Positions 25,868-35,011 of a stretch of 64,000 nt of DNA are shown here, one piece after another (the first letter of the stretch is position 1; every line of letters begins with the position of its first letter). A program made the translations under genes and the position numbers. A model generated the notes under the pieces. That model was not told the origin of the DNA, searched no databases, and saw nothing but the letters and a program-made list of their open reading frames with translations. Origin of the DNA: Comamonadaceae bacterium M7527 (GTDB lineage Bacteria > Pseudomonadota > Gammaproteobacteria > Burkholderiales > Burkholderiaceae_C); NCBI GenBank assembly GCA_021044545.1, contig CP087990.1, forward strand, positions 1,922,001 through 1,986,000, read 5' to 3'.

Positions 25868-27198
25868 ATGGGTGCTATTGATTTCAATATGGACAGCCAG
25901 TGGTTGCCCTTCACGCCTAATCGCCATTTTAAAAAAGATCCGCGTGTGTTGGTGGCCGCCAAAGGCATGCACTTCACCACTTACGACGGCAAGCAAGTGC
26001 TTGACGGCGTGTCAAGCCTGTGGTGCGTGGCTGCAGGACATGGCCGCGACTCCATCGCCAACGCCATCAAGGCGCAGCTCGATACCCTGGACTATTCCAC
26101 CGCCTTTCAGGCGTCTAACGACAAGGCTTTTTTGGCCGCCAAAGCCATTGCTGACTTGGCGCCCGGCGACTTGAACAAAGTGTTCTTTTGCAACTCGGGT
26201 TCTGAGGCTGCAGACACCTCCATGAAGATGGCTTTGGCCTATCACCGCGCCAAAGGCGAGGGTCACACCGCACCGTGTTTATTGGTCGCGAGCGTGGTTA
26301 CCACGGCGTGGGTTTTGGCGGTATCAGCGTAGGCGGTATTCCGGCCAACCGCAAAGTGTTTGGCGCTGCCCTGTTGCCGCGGGTTGACCACATGGCGTTT
26401 ATTCATGACCCCGTCAACCATGCCTTTGTGCACAACGTTGAGCCGGTGTGGGAAATGGACGCACTGGCCGATCTGGAAAACCGCATCTTGCCCTTGCACG
26501 ACCCCAGCAACGTGGCGGCCATCATCGTAGAGCCGGTCGCAGGCAGCGCTGGTTGGTACATACCGCCACAAGGTTACTTGAAGCGGCTGCGCGAGATTTG
26601 CGACAAGCACGGTATCTTGCTGATATTTGACGAGGTCATTACTGGCTTTGGCCGCTTGGGCACACCGTTTGCCGCAGATTACTTTGGTGTGGTGCCCGAC
26701 ATGCTGAACTTTGCCAAGTGCGTCACCAATGGTGTGTTTCCAATGGGCGGGGTGGTGGCGCGCGATCACATGTACAACGCCATGATGAATGGCCCTGAGC
26801 ATGTGATTGAGTTTTTGCACGGCTACACCTACTCGGGTCACCCCGTGGCTTGCGCCGCAGCGCTGGCCACGCTTGACCTGTACCGCGAAGAAAACCTCTT
26901 TGCACGTGCTGGCGAGATGGGCAAGGTGCTGGGTGACGCCATGCACGCGGCCATGAAAGACTTGCCCAACGTGGTTGGCATTCGCAGCTTGGGGTTGGCC
27001 GCTGCCGTCGAGGTCAAGGGCATTGCAGGTTCACCCGGCAAGCGCTCTTACGACATCTTTTTAGAGTGTTACCACAATGGTGTGATGGTGCGTCCAGCGG
27101 GTGACAACTTGGTGTTTGCGCCACCCTTTATCGTGGAGCCATCACACATTGATCAAATGGTGAGCACACTGGCTGCAGCCATTCGAAAGCACAGTTAA
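25868..27198 (+). pseudogene. Class III aminotransferase, beta-alanine:pyruvate type, frameshifted
   Basis: Joined, the two frames give about 442 residues matching the omega-amino acid:pyruvate aminotransferases. The start is DSQWLPFTPNRHFKKDPR, followed by VFFCNSGSEAADTSMKMAL, RGYHGVGFGG, IIVEPVAGSAGW, LIFDEVITGFGRLG and the PLP-lysine segment FAKCVTNGVFPMGG. The frame breaks at 26264-26268: CACAC stands where the family needs a single CAC (GHRTVFIGRERGYHG), so a 2-bp AC duplication explains it. The truncated product would be 154 residues, without the PLP lysine. An AGGAG site precedes the ATG. Confidence 0.85.
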
Positions 27199-27202
27199 GG
27201 CC

Positions 27203-27673
27203 ATGCGCACCACGCTTGTTCCACCGCCTGTGGTCACACTGCTCAGTGCGTGGGCCATGTGGGGTGTGGCTGGCTTGCCAACTTGGGCGCGCCTGGCGTT
27301 GGTGCCCAGTGCTTGGGGCTGGCAGCACATGGTGGCGGTGGTGTTGTGGCTGTTGGCGCTGGTGCTAATGGCTACGGCGCTGTGGACCATGCGAGGCTTG
27401 CGCACCACTCCCAACCCCGTGATGCCTGAACGTGCCAGTGCCTTGGTACAGCACAGCGTGTTTGCCTACAGCCGCAACCCCATTTATGTGGCCGATGTGG
27501 TGGTGCTGGTGGCGTGGGCCAGTTGGCTTCACAGTGCGGCGGCGTTGCTGGTGCTGCCCTTTTTTGTGGTTTATATCAGCGTGATGCAAATACGTGCAGA
27601 AGAGCAGGCTTTGGCAGCCGCGTTTGGCGATTTGTATGCGCAATATTGTGCGCGGGTAAGGCGCTGGCTGTAG
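27203..27673 (+). CDS. Isoprenylcysteine carboxyl methyltransferase-like membrane protein
   Basis: A 156-residue protein with three or four hydrophobic helices and the C-terminal pattern of ICMT/phospholipid methyltransferase relatives: FAYSRNPIYVADVVVL, then IRAEEQALAAAFGDLYAQYC and a terminal RVRRWL. In bacteria these proteins probably methylate small lipophilic substrates with SAM; the substrate is unknown. It starts 4 bases after the aminotransferase stop and converges on the ChaN-like gene. Confidence 0.8.
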   Translation: MRTTLVPPPVVTLLSAWAMWGVAGLPTWARLALVPSAWGWQHMVAVVLWLLALVLMATALWTMRGLRTTPNPVMPERASALVQHSVFAYSRNPIYVADVVVLVAWASWLHSAAALLVLPFFVVYISVMQIRAEEQALAAAFGDLYAQYCARVRRWL

Positions 27674-27679
27674 CCAAGC

Positions 27680-28528
27680 TCAGCGTTTAAAGCGTGCTTT
27701 GAGTTCTGCGCAATAGTCTGTGGGTGGCAAGGCCGGCGTTTGCCATATGGCATCAAAGGCGCCGTCAAGCCCAGCATTGGGCTCGCCCGCCACAAACGCA
27801 ATAGAGGTCACTGAGCTGGACAAATGCTGCGCCACACCCACTTGTTTATCGGCGTGTGCGCTACCAGTCAGAAGCACCACCACTTTGCCGGGTACCAGAG
27901 CGCGCTCAATGGTTTGCGCCATGCGCTGGTCACGCGCGATTTGCACCCGTGCCATGGGGGGTAATTGGCTGGCGGGTATCAGGCCGCAATGGCCGCGGTC
28001 TACTGCGCCAATGTGATGGGCCCACACGTCAGTCGATACAGCTTGTTGCAGTGCGGTGTCTTGCATGCTGGCGCGCAGCTCCGTGTTGTCCAGGTTGCCG
28101 CCTACCACTGGCACGTGGGCACGCACCGCTTGCATGATGGCTGGGCCGTATTGCTGCCATGGCCAAGCTTGCTCGCTCCAGGCCAGCGCATCTTGTACCG
28201 CCTGTTCTGACGCATCACTGTCCAGGGCTGTGGTCTGTCCCTGGCTATCGGCCATCTCGATTACCACGGCGGCCAAGCGTTGCTGGCTTACCAGGTGCGA
28301 AATGACAGAGGCATGCAGTTGCTGGTGCTGCACTGCGTCGTGTTGCTCGCCTAGCAGCAGTGCGCTGGTGTTGAGCGCATCCAGTGTGCTGGCTTGTGCC
28401 GCGTTGAGCGCGGTTGGTGGCTGCGCCATACTGGCGCAACCAACCAATGCGCTCAGTAACAGCGCAGCGGCGGCATGTCGCGCCGCTTCTTTAATGAACA
28501 ACCAGTGGTGTTTGCGCCAATGTGGCAT
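27680..28528 (-). CDS. ChaN-family haem-binding lipoprotein
   Basis: A 282-residue protein. The N-terminus has a lipoprotein signal with LVGC (Cys31), followed by the ChaN-like domain: LLLGEQHDAVQHQQLHASVI, VVIEMADSQ, NLDNTELRASM and VVLLTGSAHADKQVGV. Members are outer-membrane-associated and bind haem, in some cases linked to iron uptake. Its start overlaps the preceding DUF3567-like gene by 38 bases, so it may start slightly downstream or be translationally coupled. Confidence 0.82.
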   Translation of the reverse strand: MPHWRKHHWLFIKEAARHAAAALLLSALVGCASMAQPPTALNAAQASTLDALNTSALLLGEQHDAVQHQQLHASVISHLVSQQRLAAVVIEMADSQGQTTALDSDASEQAVQDALAWSEQAWPWQQYGPAIMQAVRAHVPVVGGNLDNTELRASMQDTALQQAVSTDVWAHHIGAVDRGHCGLIPASQLPPMARVQIARDQRMAQTIERALVPGKVVVLLTGSAHADKQVGVAQHLSSSVTSIAFVAGEPNAGLDGAFDAIWQTPALPPTDYCAELKARFKR

Positions 28529-28805
28529 AGCCGTCTAACAAGCTTTCCACCTCTTCTTGAGTTGGTGTGTTGCGCTGCCAGTCGTTGATTTTGATTTGAA
28601 AAAACTCTGCCCAAGAGCCGTCCAGGTACAGCTCTTTGCCGTTGCGCTTGTCTACAATTTCAAAGCCTAGCCGCGGCATTTGTGGCGCAGTGGGCGTTGT
28701 CTGTTCAGCGGTTTGGGTTGGCGTGCCCGCAGCATCAATGGCCTGGCCTTCGTTGGCCAAAACGTGCAGCACCGAGAACGTATCCGAGTCGTACAACATG
28801 TTCAT
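28491..28805 (-). CDS. DUF3567-like small conserved protein
   Basis: A 104-residue acidic protein starting MNMLYDSDTFSVLHVLANE, with LGFEIVDKRNGKELYLDGSW in the middle and a C-terminus containing SLLDGYATLAQTPLVVH. This pattern is typical of a DUF widely kept in Burkholderiales, but with no known role. Low-complexity Thr/Pro/Gln residues separate the N-terminal and core parts. It precedes the ChaN-like gene on the same strand. Confidence 0.75.
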   Translation of the reverse strand: MNMLYDSDTFSVLHVLANEGQAIDAAGTPTQTAEQTTPTAPQMPRLGFEIVDKRNGKELYLDGSWAEFFQIKINDWQRNTPTQEEVESLLDGYATLAQTPLVVH

Positions 28806-28912
28806 TCTGAATGTCCTGTGGTTCTCATGGCTTCAATATAGTCTTAAATGGAAGGCCTATTGGGTTGACCCGCACATTGCGTGTTGTAAATATGGGGATA
28901 TTGCAGAATATG

Positions 28913-29704
28913 TCAAGCCAAGTCGTCAATGCGCGTGTGACTACGCAGGTTTTGCTCCAGCCAAGTGCCGTCGCTGTCTTCCAGGCGAATACGCAGCGGC
29001 AGCAACTCATCGGCGCCGCCATACCAGAGCGTGGCGCTGGTGTCGTCTGCGGTTTGGCGCACGCGTGACAACGTTTGCGCGGACCATTGTCCCATGGGCG
29101 TATCAATGACTTCGCGCGGACCCATATTGAAGTCCCACTGGGTCAGGCTGTTGGCACTGGACACGGGCACAGAGAAGGTGTTGCGCTGGCGTTGGCGTGC
29201 CTGCGCCATGAGCGCGGGCAGCGTGAAGTAAATACTCAAGCGGTCTTGTGTGTCAGGGGTATACGGCGCTGGGCCGCTTTCGGTGTAGTCGATGCGCCGC
29301 TCATGGGCGTTGAAGTTGGCTTGCCGAATGCGCTTGCCTTGGTCCACAAACAAGCTGGGTTGCAAGGTCTGATCCACAATGCGCCCCTGGCTGGTCTGGT
29401 TGCGCTTGAACACCACCAAAATGCGCGCAGACAGCGCAGCCACATAACTGCTGTTGTTGCGCTGCCAACGCAGTGTGGCAGTAGCGTTGTAGCGCAGACC
29501 TTTTTGCACGCCGGTCAGGTCGTACACCAAGGCCGTGCTGGGCAGCAGCAGGTTTGGCGCGTTATTTGCGTGCGCGGCGTGGCTCAAAGGCCATGTGCCC
29601 AGCAGCGCGCCCAAGGGCTTTAGCCACCTCGCGTTGCTGGCCACTGCTCCAAGTAGCGCACTTGAACCCGCCAGCTTGATGTGGTTGCGCCGACTGTTGT
29701 TCAT
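28913..29704 (-). CDS. DUF3108 domain protein, predicted exported
   Basis: A 263-residue protein with a basic N-terminus and hydrophobic stretch (RRNHIKLAGSSALLGAVASN, then a second segment ending SHAAHA), suggesting export to the periplasm. The mature region is beta-rich (LVYDLTGVQKGLRYNATATL, and later LSIYFTLPALM), as in DUF3108 proteins. The family has no established function. Its start overlaps the stop of the IclR-family gene by 4 bases. Confidence 0.72.
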   Translation of the reverse strand: MNNSRRNHIKLAGSSALLGAVASNARWLKPLGALLGTWPLSHAAHANNAPNLLLPSTALVYDLTGVQKGLRYNATATLRWQRNNSSYVAALSARILVVFKRNQTSQGRIVDQTLQPSLFVDQGKRIRQANFNAHERRIDYTESGPAPYTPDTQDRLSIYFTLPALMAQARQRQRNTFSVPVSSANSLTQWDFNMGPREVIDTPMGQWSAQTLSRVRQTADDTSATLWYGGADELLPLRIRLEDSDGTWLEQNLRSHTRIDDLA

Positions 29705-30546
29705 GCGGATTGCCAGCCCAGGTCGTAGCTGAGTTGCGCGGCGGCTTGGCGCAAGGTGCTGGCCACTGAGCCGTCCCAGCTGCTGTCTAAGCTGCCTGCA
29801 CCACCAAGCGCCACAATGCCCAGCACCATATGGCCTTGAGCATCAAACACGGGGGCGCAAAAGCCCGCCACCCCCGGAATTAAAGAGTCCACCACGCGAG
29901 CCAAGCCTTGTTCGCGGGTTTCCATGCGCAGTGCCTTTAACAGCGCTTGCGTGTGTGGCACGCCGTTGCGTGGGTGTTTTTTCTCAAGCGCCAGCTCGCG
30001 CTCTAGCATGTTGTGCATCAGTTGCTGGTCCGGGTTGCTGGGCGTTTTGGCGTTGGACATAAAGCTGATAAAGCAACGCCCAGTTGCTGAGCTGAGCAGC
30101 GGCATCACATCACCCAAGCGCAAGTTCACCGACACCGTTTTGCTGGCCTCTTGCCAGTGCACCATGGTGGGCCCCTGGTTGCCCCACACCGCCAGCGCCA
30201 TGGTGTGACCAATGGCGTCGCCCCACGCAGGCATGGCAGCGCGCGCCAGGCGCACGGCGTCCAGACGGCTTAGGCTGGCCAAACCCATGCGCAATGCGCC
30301 AGGGCCTAAGTCATAGCGGTTGGTGGTGTCGTCTTGCACCACCAGTCCCAGGCGTTGAAAACTCACCAGGTAGCGGTGTGCTTTGGCTGGGCTCATGTTG
30401 GCGGCGTTGGCCAGGTCGCGCAGCATCATGGCCTGGTGGCTTGTAGACAACGCCAGCAGCAGCGCAAAACCCACTTCTACAGACTGAATGCCAGCGCGTG
30501 GATCATTGGACCGTGGTGGTGATGTTGGTGCTGTTGCAGTAGCCAT
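29701..30546 (-). CDS. IclR-family transcriptional regulator
   Basis: A 281-residue regulator. The winged helix-turn-helix near the N-terminus reads MLRDLANAANMSPAKAHRYL. The C-terminal effector domain includes VSVNLRLGDVMPLLSSATGR and VVDSLIPGVAGFCAPVFDAQ. It is divergent from the FAH-family gene across 142 bases containing two inverted repeats, so it probably controls that gene. Ligand unknown, most likely an aromatic or short-chain acid intermediate. Confidence 0.9.
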   Translation of the reverse strand: MATATAPTSPPRSNDPRAGIQSVEVGFALLLALSTSHQAMMLRDLANAANMSPAKAHRYLVSFQRLGLVVQDDTTNRYDLGPGALRMGLASLSRLDAVRLARAAMPAWGDAIGHTMALAVWGNQGPTMVHWQEASKTVSVNLRLGDVMPLLSSATGRCFISFMSNAKTPSNPDQQLMHNMLERELALEKKHPRNGVPHTQALLKALRMETREQGLARVVDSLIPGVAGFCAPVFDAQGHMVLGIVALGGAGSLDSSWDGSVASTLRQAAAQLSYDLGWQSA

Positions 30547-30563
30547 AATTGGGTGTAAAGCGG

Positions 30564-30601
30564 TAGAATGGAATTCTATATTGGTAAACGAGTTTTACTA
30601 A
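30564..30601. promoter_or_regulatory. Paired inverted repeats between the IclR and FAH genes
   Basis: TAGAAT-GGA-ATTCTA (30564-30578) is perfect. TTGGTAAAC-GAG-TTTTACTAA (30581-30601) matches in seven of nine positions. Their centres are 20 bases apart, about two helical turns, so they would lie on the same face of the helix. This suits binding of an IclR dimer of dimers. Confidence 0.45.
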
Positions 30602-30688
30602 TCGTAAATTCATACCTATCGTCAATTGACCCATACAAAGCCGTAGCCCGGATGCGCAATTGTGGCACCGGTTTAGGAGTACATACGC

Positions 30689-31707
30689 ATGAAACTTGCC
30701 ACTTACAAAGACGGCTCACGCGACGGCCAGCTGGTTGTTGTATCACGTGATTTGTCACAAGCCCATTATGCAACCGGCATTGTCAACACCATGCAGCAAG
30801 CCTTGGATGACTGGGCATTTATTGCGCCGCAGCTTGAAGACTTGTATGTGAGTGTCAACCAAGGCAAAGCGCGCCACATGTTTCCGTTTGACCCCGCCAT
30901 GTGTATGGCACCACTGCCGCGCGCCCACCAGTGGGCTGATGGCTCGGCTTACATCAACCACGTCGAGTTGGTGCGTAAAGCGCGCAACGCTGAAGTGCCT
31001 GCCAGCTTTTACACAGACCCTTTGATGTATCAAGGTGGCAGCGATGACTTTGTGGGGCCAACCGACGATGTGGTGGTGGCAGACGAGGCCTATGGCATTG
31101 ACTTTGAGGCGGAAATTTGTGTGGTCACAGGGGACGTGGCCATGCAAGTCACACCAGACCAAGCCCTAGACGGTATACGCTTGGTCATGCTGGCCAACGA
31201 TGTGAGCCTGCGCAACCTCATCCCAGACGAGTTGGCCAAGGGCTTTGGCTTTGTGCAAAGCAAGCCGCCACCGCGTTTAGCCCAGTGGCGGTCACCCTCG
31301 ATGAGCTGGGAGACATGTGGCAAGGCGGGCGCGTGCACGGCGTGCTGCAAAGCACCTGGAACGGGCGCAAAGTGGGCATGTGTGATGCAGGCCCGGAGAT
31401 GACCTTTCACTTTGGCCAGCTGATTGCCCACCTGTGCAAAACACGCCGCGTGCGAGCCGGTAGCGTCATTGGTAGCGGCACCGTGAGCAACAAAGACTGG
31501 GCCAAAGGCTACAGCTGTATTGCCGAGAAGCGCTGTATAGAAATCATTGAGGGGGGCACAGCCACCACCAATTTCATGCGATTCGGCGACCGCATACGCA
31601 TTGAGATGAAGGGCAAAGACGGCGCGGGCCTGTTTGGCGCCATAGACCAAACGGTGGTGTCGCTACACCCAGCAGTAGCCGCTGCTGATCAAGTCAGCGC
31701 TGATTAG
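30689..31707 (+). pseudogene. Fumarylacetoacetate hydrolase family protein, frameshifted
   Basis: Starting MKLATYKDGSRDGQLVVVSR, the joined product is about 339 residues. FAH-fold marks are YGIDFEAEICVVTGDV, MLANDVSLRN and, in the second frame, FHFGQLIAHLCKTRRVRAGS and GSGTVSNKDWAKGY. The break is at about 31267: CCGCC stands where CCGGCC would give SKPATAFSPVAVT, so one G is missing. The family hydrolyses C-C bonds in aromatic breakdown products. The truncated first part would lose the second half of the active-site region. An AGGAG site precedes the ATG, and an IclR gene is divergent. Confidence 0.82.
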
Positions 31708-32135
31708 CCCGCGAACACCTGCGCCATATCGGCAAACCCCTTGATCTCTATGGGGTTGCCAAAAGGGTCCTTAAAAAACATGGTCCATTGTTCGCCTGGC
31801 AGCCCGGCAAAGCGGCAATGGGGCTTTAGTACAAAGCCTATGTGGGCTGCTTCTAGCCGCTGGCGCATGGCTTGCCACTGCGGCAGTGGCAGCACCAGGC
31901 CAAAATGCGGCATGGGTACCAGGTGTTCGCCTACACGCCCCGTGTTGGCTGTCGCAAAGGGCTCCCCAATGTGTAACGACAGTTGGTGATTGAACAACGA
32001 AAAGTCTACCCAGGTCTCGCTGCTGCGCCCTTCCGTGCAGCCCAGGGTGGTGCCGTAAAACTGGCGTGCGATGTCTAAGTCACGCACGTTAAAGGCGAGG
32101 TGAAACAGGGCAATTGATTGGTTTTCTGCGGTCAT
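31704..32135 (-). CDS. VOC-family (glyoxalase/bleomycin resistance-like) protein
   Basis: A 143-residue protein of two beta-alpha-beta-beta-beta modules: LFHLAFNVRDLDIARQFYGT at the start, and KPHCRFAGLPGEQWTMFFKD, then PFGNPIEIKGFAD at the end, with His and Glu metal-ligand candidates. Function is probably a small metal-dependent lyase or dioxygenase-like enzyme, substrate unknown. The ATG at 32135 overlaps the MFS gene stop by 4 bases; longer readings run back into that gene. It converges with the FAH gene. Confidence 0.82.
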   Translation of the reverse strand: MTAENQSIALFHLAFNVRDLDIARQFYGTTLGCTEGRSSETWVDFSLFNHQLSLHIGEPFATANTGRVGEHLVPMPHFGLVLPLPQWQAMRQRLEAAHIGFVLKPHCRFAGLPGEQWTMFFKDPFGNPIEIKGFADMAQVFAG

Positions 32136-33316
32136 GTGGCTGTGTCTGTTGAGGCTTTGCCGCTGGCGTTGAGTTTGAGCAAGATAACAGCGCCCACCAG
32201 CAGTAGCGCTGCTGTGACCCATAGCGCTGCGTTGTAGTTGCCAGTCGTGGCGGCGGCATAGGCTGCCAATATAGGCGCAAGTATTTGTGCGGCGCCATAG
32301 CTCAAGGTGAGTTTGGCCATGGCTTTGCCTGGGTTGTGCGGCGAGCGCCTGCCCGCAAATGCCAGCGTCATGCTGACGATACCTAAAAACGTCGCGCCGT
32401 AAAGTACCGCACCACTTAAACCTGCCCATGCGCTGGCGCTGGCTGCGGGCAACACCACGCTTAGTATTTGCAGGCAGTAAGCCAGCGCCAGGGCCTTTAG
32501 CTCGCCCAGCAAGCGCGCCACGCGGTCCCATAAATAAACGGTTGGTATGGCAGCCAGGCCTACCAGCAGCCAAGCCAAATAGCCCTGGTCAGCCAAAGCA
32601 GGCACCGCTTCAACCACCACCACCGTAAACGTGGCGCTGATGGTGAAGCCGACGCCGGCGCAAAAATACGCCGCCACCATGGGCCACAACCAAGGCTGGG
32701 CGACTGACTGGCTTGAGGCGGTTTGCGCACTGGGCGCATCAGGTGCCGGCGGGCACCAGTGCCACGCCACCAGCGCGCAAGCCAGCGCCAACAGGCCAAA
32801 GCCCCACCAGCGCATTTGCCAGCTTAAGGCCCATGCCGCAAAAGTGGCGGCGGCAAGGGCCGAGACCACAATGCCAAAACCAATACCCATAAAGTGTGCG
32901 CCCAGTTCGGCGCGTTTGGCGCTACGGGTGAGCCAGTTCATAATGAGGCCGGTGCCCATCAACATGGCCGCTGCGCCAGACAAACCGCCCAAGTAGCGAA
33001 TGAAGGCCCACCACACCATGTTGTCAGACCAGGCCATGCCAACGGTGCCCAACACGCCCAGCCACAATCCCCAACGGTACGACTGGCGGCGCAGTTGTGG
33101 CCCATCTATATAGGCCACCAACAAAGCGCCACTCATGTAGCCCAAGTAGTTCACGCTGGCCAGCCAACCGCCACCGGCCACAGACAGGCCGGCGTTGAGT
33201 TGCATCACGGGCAACATGGTGGTGTAAGCGAAGCGCGCCAAGCCCAGGCACAAAATGAGCGACGCTGCGCCGCCTAGCCAAACTTGCCAAGGTTTCAAAG
33301 TGGGGGGGAGGCTCAT
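32132..33316 (-). CDS. YbfB/YjiJ-family MFS transporter
   Basis: A 394-residue transporter with about twelve hydrophobic segments. The N-terminus LILCLGLARFAYTTMLPVMQ and the GWLASVNYLGYMSGALLVAY segment are typical of the YbfB/YjiJ group. Substrate unknown. It is coupled to the VOC-family gene and divergent from the enoyl-CoA hydratase gene. Confidence 0.85.
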   Translation of the reverse strand: MSLPPTLKPWQVWLGGAASLILCLGLARFAYTTMLPVMQLNAGLSVAGGGWLASVNYLGYMSGALLVAYIDGPQLRRQSYRWGLWLGVLGTVGMAWSDNMVWWAFIRYLGGLSGAAAMLMGTGLIMNWLTRSAKRAELGAHFMGIGFGIVVSALAAATFAAWALSWQMRWWGFGLLALACALVAWHWCPPAPDAPSAQTASSQSVAQPWLWPMVAAYFCAGVGFTISATFTVVVVEAVPALADQGYLAWLLVGLAAIPTVYLWDRVARLLGELKALALAYCLQILSVVLPAASASAWAGLSGAVLYGATFLGIVSMTLAFAGRRSPHNPGKAMAKLTLSYGAAQILAPILAAYAAATTGNYNAALWVTAALLLVGAVILLKLNASGKASTDTAT

Positions 33317-33420
33317 ACGCCGAGCATACGCTCACCGCGAATGCAAAAAGGCTGGGCGGTGCAATTTGCTGCAACACGCGTGACAAAGCGCTGGTATAAA
33401 GATTGGACACGAGAAACCAT

Positions 33421-34269
33421 ATGAGGTACCCCTTGGACTACAGCCGTTACCAAACACTGAACATCACTCGTCGCGAGCATGGCGTCTTGGACATAGAGAT
33501 GCGTTGCGACGGTCCAGGCGGCAACGGTAAGCTGCCAACAGCCGGCCATGCTGGCCACTGGGAGCTCAGCGAAATATGGCGCGATGTGGGCAAAGATGCT
33601 GCGGTTAAAGCGGTGGTGCTGCGCGGCAGCGGCATGGGGTTTTCAGGCGGTGGCGACCTTGATTTGGTGCAAGACATGGCCAATGACTTTGAGGTGCGCA
33701 CGCGCGTATGGGCCGAGGCGCGTGACTTGGTCTACAACATCATCAATTGCGACAAGCCTATCGTCAGCGCCATGCATGGGCCCGCAGTGGGCGCGGGCTT
33801 GGTAGCCGGTTTGTTGGCGGATATTTCCATAGCCGCAACCGACGCCAAAATTGTGGACGGACATACGCGTCTGGGCGTGGCCGCCGGCGACCACGCCGCC
33901 ATTGTGTGGCCGCTGCTGTGCAGCATGGCCAAGGCCAAATACTATTTGTTGTTGTGTGAGCCCATTAGTGGCCAAGAGGCTGAGCGCATTGGCTTGGTGT
34001 CTCTGACTGTGCCTAAGGAAGCGTTGCTGGACAAAGCCTACGAGGTGGCGCAGCGCCTGGCACGGGGCAGCACCACAGCGATACGGCTGACCAAGTATGC
34101 GCTTAACAACTGGCTGCGTCAGGCTGGGCCAACGTTTGACACCAGCTTGGCGCTGGAGTTTATGGGCTTTGGCGGCCCAGACGTGCAAGAGGGTGTGGCA
34201 TCGTTGCGTGAGCGGCGCGCGCCCAATTTTGAATACAACACGACCTCAACCACTAGGAAACAGTCATGA
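33421..34269 (+). CDS. Enoyl-CoA hydratase/isomerase family protein
   Basis: A 282-residue crotonase-fold protein. The oxyanion-hole loops are GMGFSGGGDL at 71-80 and MHGPAVGAGLVAGLLADI; the IVDGHTRLGVAAGDHAAIVW stretch follows. It probably acts on an acyl-CoA in fatty or aromatic acid breakdown; the exact reaction is unclear. The ATG at 33421 is preferred to a TTG 18 bases upstream. The stop overlaps the phaM-like start by 4 bases. Confidence 0.87.
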   Translation: MRYPLDYSRYQTLNITRREHGVLDIEMRCDGPGGNGKLPTAGHAGHWELSEIWRDVGKDAAVKAVVLRGSGMGFSGGGDLDLVQDMANDFEVRTRVWAEARDLVYNIINCDKPIVSAMHGPAVGAGLVAGLLADISIAATDAKIVDGHTRLGVAAGDHAAIVWPLLCSMAKAKYYLLLCEPISGQEAERIGLVSLTVPKEALLDKAYEVAQRLARGSTTAIRLTKYALNNWLRQAGPTFDTSLALEFMGFGGPDVQEGVASLRERRAPNFEYNTTSTTRKQS

Positions 34270-35006
34270 ACGATGCCACCGGATTTACTGCATTTGTGCC
34301 CGGCTTTGACTTTATTAAAAACCTGGGGCGGCAAGCCAGTGCTGCGTCACCTAACGCGGCTATACCCGGCATGGCGTGGGTAGCCCCCACCTTTGATGTG
34401 GAAGAGTTGGACAAACGCATTAAAGAGCTCCAATCTGTGCTGTTTTGGCTAGAGCAAAATGCCAGAGCGCTAAGCGCCACCATACAAGCGCTAGAGGTGC
34501 AAAAAATGACGCTGTCAACGCTTAAAAACATGGACGTGGGCATGGACGAGGTGGCCAAGGCCATGCATGTGAATCCGGCTGATCTGTGGTCAGCCTGGCA
34601 AACCGGTGGCACAAAGACTCACGCCACTGCGCAGTCCAAGTCTCAGCCAAAGTCAAGCCATACAGCTGATACCGCTGATGCAACAGAAGACACAACAGAG
34701 GGCACGGCGACTGGCGCCACCGGTGACAAGAGCAAAGAAGCCGTAGATCCCACGCAGTGGTGGGCATCGGTGAGCCAGCAGTTTCAAGACATTGCGGCCA
34801 GCGCCATGCAAGATATTTCAAAGGCTGCAGCGCAGGCCAATGCCATGGCTCAGGCGACCAGCAAATCGGCCAAACCCGTCGCCAAGAAGCCTGCCACCAA
34901 AAAAGCGGCGGCTACAAAAGCAGCACCTGCCAAACGCGGCCCTGCCAAGCGCCCAGTCGCCAAAAAGGCCAGCGCACGAACAGCTGCTACCAAGCGTCGG
35001 GCTTAG
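34266..35006 (+). CDS. phaM: PhaM-type polyhydroxyalkanoate granule regulatory protein
   Basis: A 246-residue protein with the PhaM N-terminal block: FVPGFDFIKNL, WVAPTFDVEELDKRIKELQ, and VLFWLEQNARALSATIQALE with VQKMTLSTLKNMDVG. A hydrophilic linker and a Lys/Ala/Pro-rich tail (about residues 200-246, with KKPATKKAA and PAKRGPAKRPVAKKA) resemble histone H1 tails. In Ralstonia, PhaM activates PHB synthase and links PHB granules to the nucleoid. It is translationally coupled to the enoyl-CoA hydratase gene. Confidence 0.87.
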   Translation: MNDATGFTAFVPGFDFIKNLGRQASAASPNAAIPGMAWVAPTFDVEELDKRIKELQSVLFWLEQNARALSATIQALEVQKMTLSTLKNMDVGMDEVAKAMHVNPADLWSAWQTGGTKTHATAQSKSQPKSSHTADTADATEDTTEGTATGATGDKSKEAVDPTQWWASVSQQFQDIAASAMQDISKAAAQANAMAQATSKSAKPVAKKPATKKAAATKAAPAKRGPAKRPVAKKASARTAATKRRA

Positions 35007-35011
35007 GTCTT

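Noticed and set aside
31136..32573. Long N-terminal extension of the VOC protein to 32573
   Set aside because: The extra sequence is a shadow of the MFS transporter gene; the VOC fold begins at the ATG at 32135.
34757..35011. N-terminal extension of the FIST protein running through phaM
   Set aside because: The extension is read out of frame through the conserved phaM gene; the family start fits the ATG at 35012.
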